Source of the DNA: Isoetes taiwanensis | Lineage: Eukaryota > Streptophyta > Lycopodiopsida > Isoetales > Isoetaceae | Direction: 5' to 3' | Length of the DNA stretch: 64,000 bases | NCBI GenBank assembly: GCA_021234155.1 | Contig: JAJEKV010000001.1 | Coordinates: 35,510,826 to 35,574,825 of the forward strand | Shown: positions 61,500 to 64,000 of the stretch, in pieces | Layout of the letters: each line of letters begins with the position of its first letter | Position numbering within the stretch: the first letter of the stretch is position 1 | Translations under genes and position numbers: made by a program | The notes under the pieces: generated by a model | Database searches by the model: none | What the model was told of the DNA's origin: nothing | Seen by the model: only the letters and a program-made list of their open reading frames with translations

Positions 61500-63865
61500 T
61501 CATTCAGGGAGCATGTGAGATGAGTAAAATGGAGCCGTGGAAGTCCAAAGGAGGCCATTGCCCTAGGCTCCAATGGAGGAGGATGGGTTGCCTTTTGTTG
61601 CACCCTTGCAAACTGTGATGGTATTTGCAGAGGGCATAATAACCGGGCAGTTGATCCATTTGATAGTGTGAATGATGAGAGGTTGGGAGATGAACATCTT
61701 GGAGTTGGCATTGTGAAGCTTCTTATCGAAGTTGATACTATCATGTCCCGTGGAAGCTCTAGTGATTGCATTGTGTGCTTTGGCTGCCGGAGTCCCAAGC
61801 TCGAGTTGAGATGGCCAATTAGATTTATTACACACAAGAATGGTGATACTCTAGAATGCCCCATCGAACTACACACCCCAAGGCCCACCCAAGGCCATGT
61901 GGAAGATTTGGTGGTCGATGAGCATCCTTTGATCACAAGGAAGAGACGCTTATGTCTTTCATAAAAGGCAGCCAAAGGTGCCCAAGAGGCCTAGAAGTGA
62001 CAAATATTTAGAAAGGATGGAAAGTATGGCACCAACCAAAGAAAACCCGAGGCAATTAGGGGACAAGAGTGTTGCAACCTAGATTGCACACGTGCATTAC
62101 AATGTGGATGACCTCGCGTGCGTGATAAGGTCCCAATACATTGGACGACTTCAAAAAGATAGGATTAATTTCATTTACTCCTTGTGTAGGAATTCCGGCT
62201 ATGATGAAAACACGGGGCCTACCGCTATATCAATTGAGGGGAATGAAGGTATGTATGAGAGCATTGAGATGGATTCTTGGGGTGAGCAAGTCTTCATTTT
62301 ACAGATACTGGGAGCAGGTTAGAAAAGGGCACACTTTGTTCCAACATGGTAATGCACTCACTTTGAAACCTAGAGCAAATACTCTAAAGGCCATTGCAGT
62401 CTTCGAGAGCTTTGTGAGATACATGTCTCAATCTATGCCCCACAAGTCGAAGGTGAACGAGCACGGTGTCGAAAGTGGTGCAAAGAGTGTTGCCACAACA
62501 CTATATCCAAAAGGAGTGCCTTAAGGAGGTCAACTCCATCCTAGAAACTACTGGAGGTAGGCCTCTTTCTCAATCACATTTCAGCAAGTTATGGAGCACT
62601 CACTTCTCGGACGTGAGTGTCCTACAACACATGCCATTCTCAAAGTGCAACACTTGCATTCAACTCAAGGATACACTTGCATCAACTGCAATAGAGAAAG
62701 AAAGAATGGCAATTAGGGAGCAATTTGCAGATCACCAAAGAGACCAAATATCATGTAGACAGTTGTATTGGCAGTGGAGAACATTTTCTGAGATGCAGCC
62801 GGACAAATTTTTGTGTATAATTCATGATAAGATGGACCAACACAAGACTTTCTTGCCAAAGCTAGATCCTTTACCCAAGCGTTGTCAAAACGCTTTTTCG
62901 ATGATGAAAGTAAGTCCAAGGGTGTATTAACACATGGTCATGGAACTGGAACATATGGTCATTTTGTGCTTGATCTATGGAGAGATGATCCAAACTTCCA
63001 TGTGAGCTCTATTTTCAAGTGCTTGAGAACACTAGAGAAAGGATCGATAGAAGGGAGGAGGTATTCCCCTTCAAAGACCCATTTTGAGGCTTTGATGGAT
63101 GATCAACCGCTTTGTTACCAAAGGCGATAAAAAAGCTCACATCCAAGGTGCCTAGTGAATCAAGGAGGACTGGGATGATTTCCCCTTACTAGAGAAATCA
63201 CCGCGAGGAGCTATGTGTTCGGTTGGACAAACTGTTGGAAAGAAAACAAGAATAGATGGATGTTTGGGGCAATGTCATACTTGGATGCCAAGTGGGAGTA
63301 TTCAAAGTTGTGAAAGTGGGATTCATGATGGTTGGGCATACGCATGATGATATTGATGGATTCTTTTGAACTTTCTCCACCAAGCTCAAGAGAGAAAACG
63401 TGACCACTCTCCCTGAACTAATGGATGTGTTTGAGAGCCGCATTGACCCCAACCCAATGGCTTTCTTGATGGATGAGGTTGCAGATTGGAAATCATTTGT
63501 AGAAGGATACTTGCTAGATGGCAAGGACCGGTTTGACAGGACACACAAAGCCACTTCAATTCAAGTTTTGGGTTAGGGATGGAATACCAATCATGCAATA
63601 TAAGTGGAGACAGGTGACAAGTTGTGGATGCCTGTACAAGGTATCGAAGTTGTGGCAAAGGGGTGTTCTTTGGTGAAGTTCTCATTCCTAAAGGGCAGCC
63701 AAAACCACTACCTCCCCTTCAAGGCAGTCAAAGACTCTAGCCAACTGGTGAAGGGCATCAAGGATTACATAACGCTTGGGATGATGTTCAAAATGGAAAG
63801 CACACCTCCACTCTTAAGAAAAATCAAATGGACTCCTAATCAAGTCTTTGGGAGAAAGTTGTAAC
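61500..63865 (+). pseudogene. DUF7869-type transposon protein, multiply broken
   Basis: Fragments in order: VNDERLGDEHLGVGIV and GSSSDCIVCFGC (61668-61964); after shifts, GGRPLSQSHFSKLW, HMPFSKCNTCIQLKDTL and CIIHDKMDQHKTFLPKL (62466-62930); then, near 63330, VGHTHDDIDGFF followed by TFSTKLKRENVTTLPELMDV and, from 63604, a basic C-terminal part. A small C..C finger, the DKMDQ.K block and the GHTHxDIDxxF motif are the signature of DUF7869-type proteins, which occur in multicopy, transposon-like genes in algae, mosses and ferns. Their biochemistry is not established; an RNase H-like nuclease core is possible. At least five stops or frameshifts break this copy. Confidence 0.65.
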
Positions 63866-64000
63866 ATGCTTAGAAACCCAACAACCATGTGGGAGGGAGC
63901 TAAGAGGCGGGTTCTTGCCGAGTCAAGATGGGAGGGTTCTCAAGGTGCAAGCACGTCTAAGAATGCTCACTTGGGTCCCAAGTGGTTTGTGGGAAGTAAG
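63866..64000. other. Edge of window
   Basis: It continues the flank of the broken transposon protein. No motif is visible. Confidence 0.3.

Overview
This is a plant nuclear window from a large, repeat-rich genome. Evidence for a land plant is an intron-rich nuclear gene for a mitochondrial release factor, remnants of a PPR protein, a plant-type LRR receptor and a CDKC-like kinase, all embedded in decayed LINEs, a Ty3/gypsy chromovirus, PIF/Harbinger transposases, Helitron-like ends and a DUF7869-type element. A CIB-type (calcium and integrin-binding) EF-hand gene and the style of the transposons suggest a non-seed plant such as a fern, but that is inference. Gene density is very low.

Layout. 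0-2.6 kb: 3' end of a Ty3/gypsy element (chromodomain, polypurine tract, LTR start). 2.8-12.2 kb: a possible Harbinger fragment, then AT-rich sequence with no recognisable gene. 12.2-15.15 kb: a degraded LINE ending in a poly(A) tail. 15.15-19.1 kb: further LINE fragments and clustered short tandem duplications. 20.58-22.83 kb: the best gene in the window, an apparently intact 11-exon mitochondrial RF1, with a 107-nt foldback about 420 bases upstream and another perfect foldback about 700 bases downstream. 24.7-25.3 kb: a Harbinger transposase relic and a Helitron-like 3' end. 25-33 kb: decayed repeats. 33.2-33.9 kb: a PPR pseudogene. 38.9-42.7 kb: the CIB-like gene, whose large intron carries a 230-nt pure GA microsatellite. 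43.4-45.7 kb: a retroelement 3' end, a 211-nt-period tandem duplication and a second Helitron-like end. 46-49.5 kb: LRR-like and CDKC-like kinase relics on the minus strand. 50.2-51.6 kb: an LRR receptor pseudogene broken by a frameshift.

52.7-60.4 kb is the most unusual part. About twenty copies of a short near-perfect palindrome (half-site TTCTCGACTC facing its complement) are scattered over 7.6 kb. They lie in and around a minus-strand gene whose 3' end carries an FCP1/NIF-type phosphatase domain; two of them sit in a single 126-nt intron. Copies differ by paired changes that keep the dyad. From 59.0 to 60.06 kb they alternate with six related 85-nt hairpin units, partly in a 275-nt tandem duplication. 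The window closes with a broken DUF7869-type transposon protein (61.5-63.9 kb).

The recognisable genes do not form a pathway; they are independent loci in repeat-rich DNA. All reading was by eye, so exon boundaries, family names and the claim that pseudogenes are dead need alignment and expression data.
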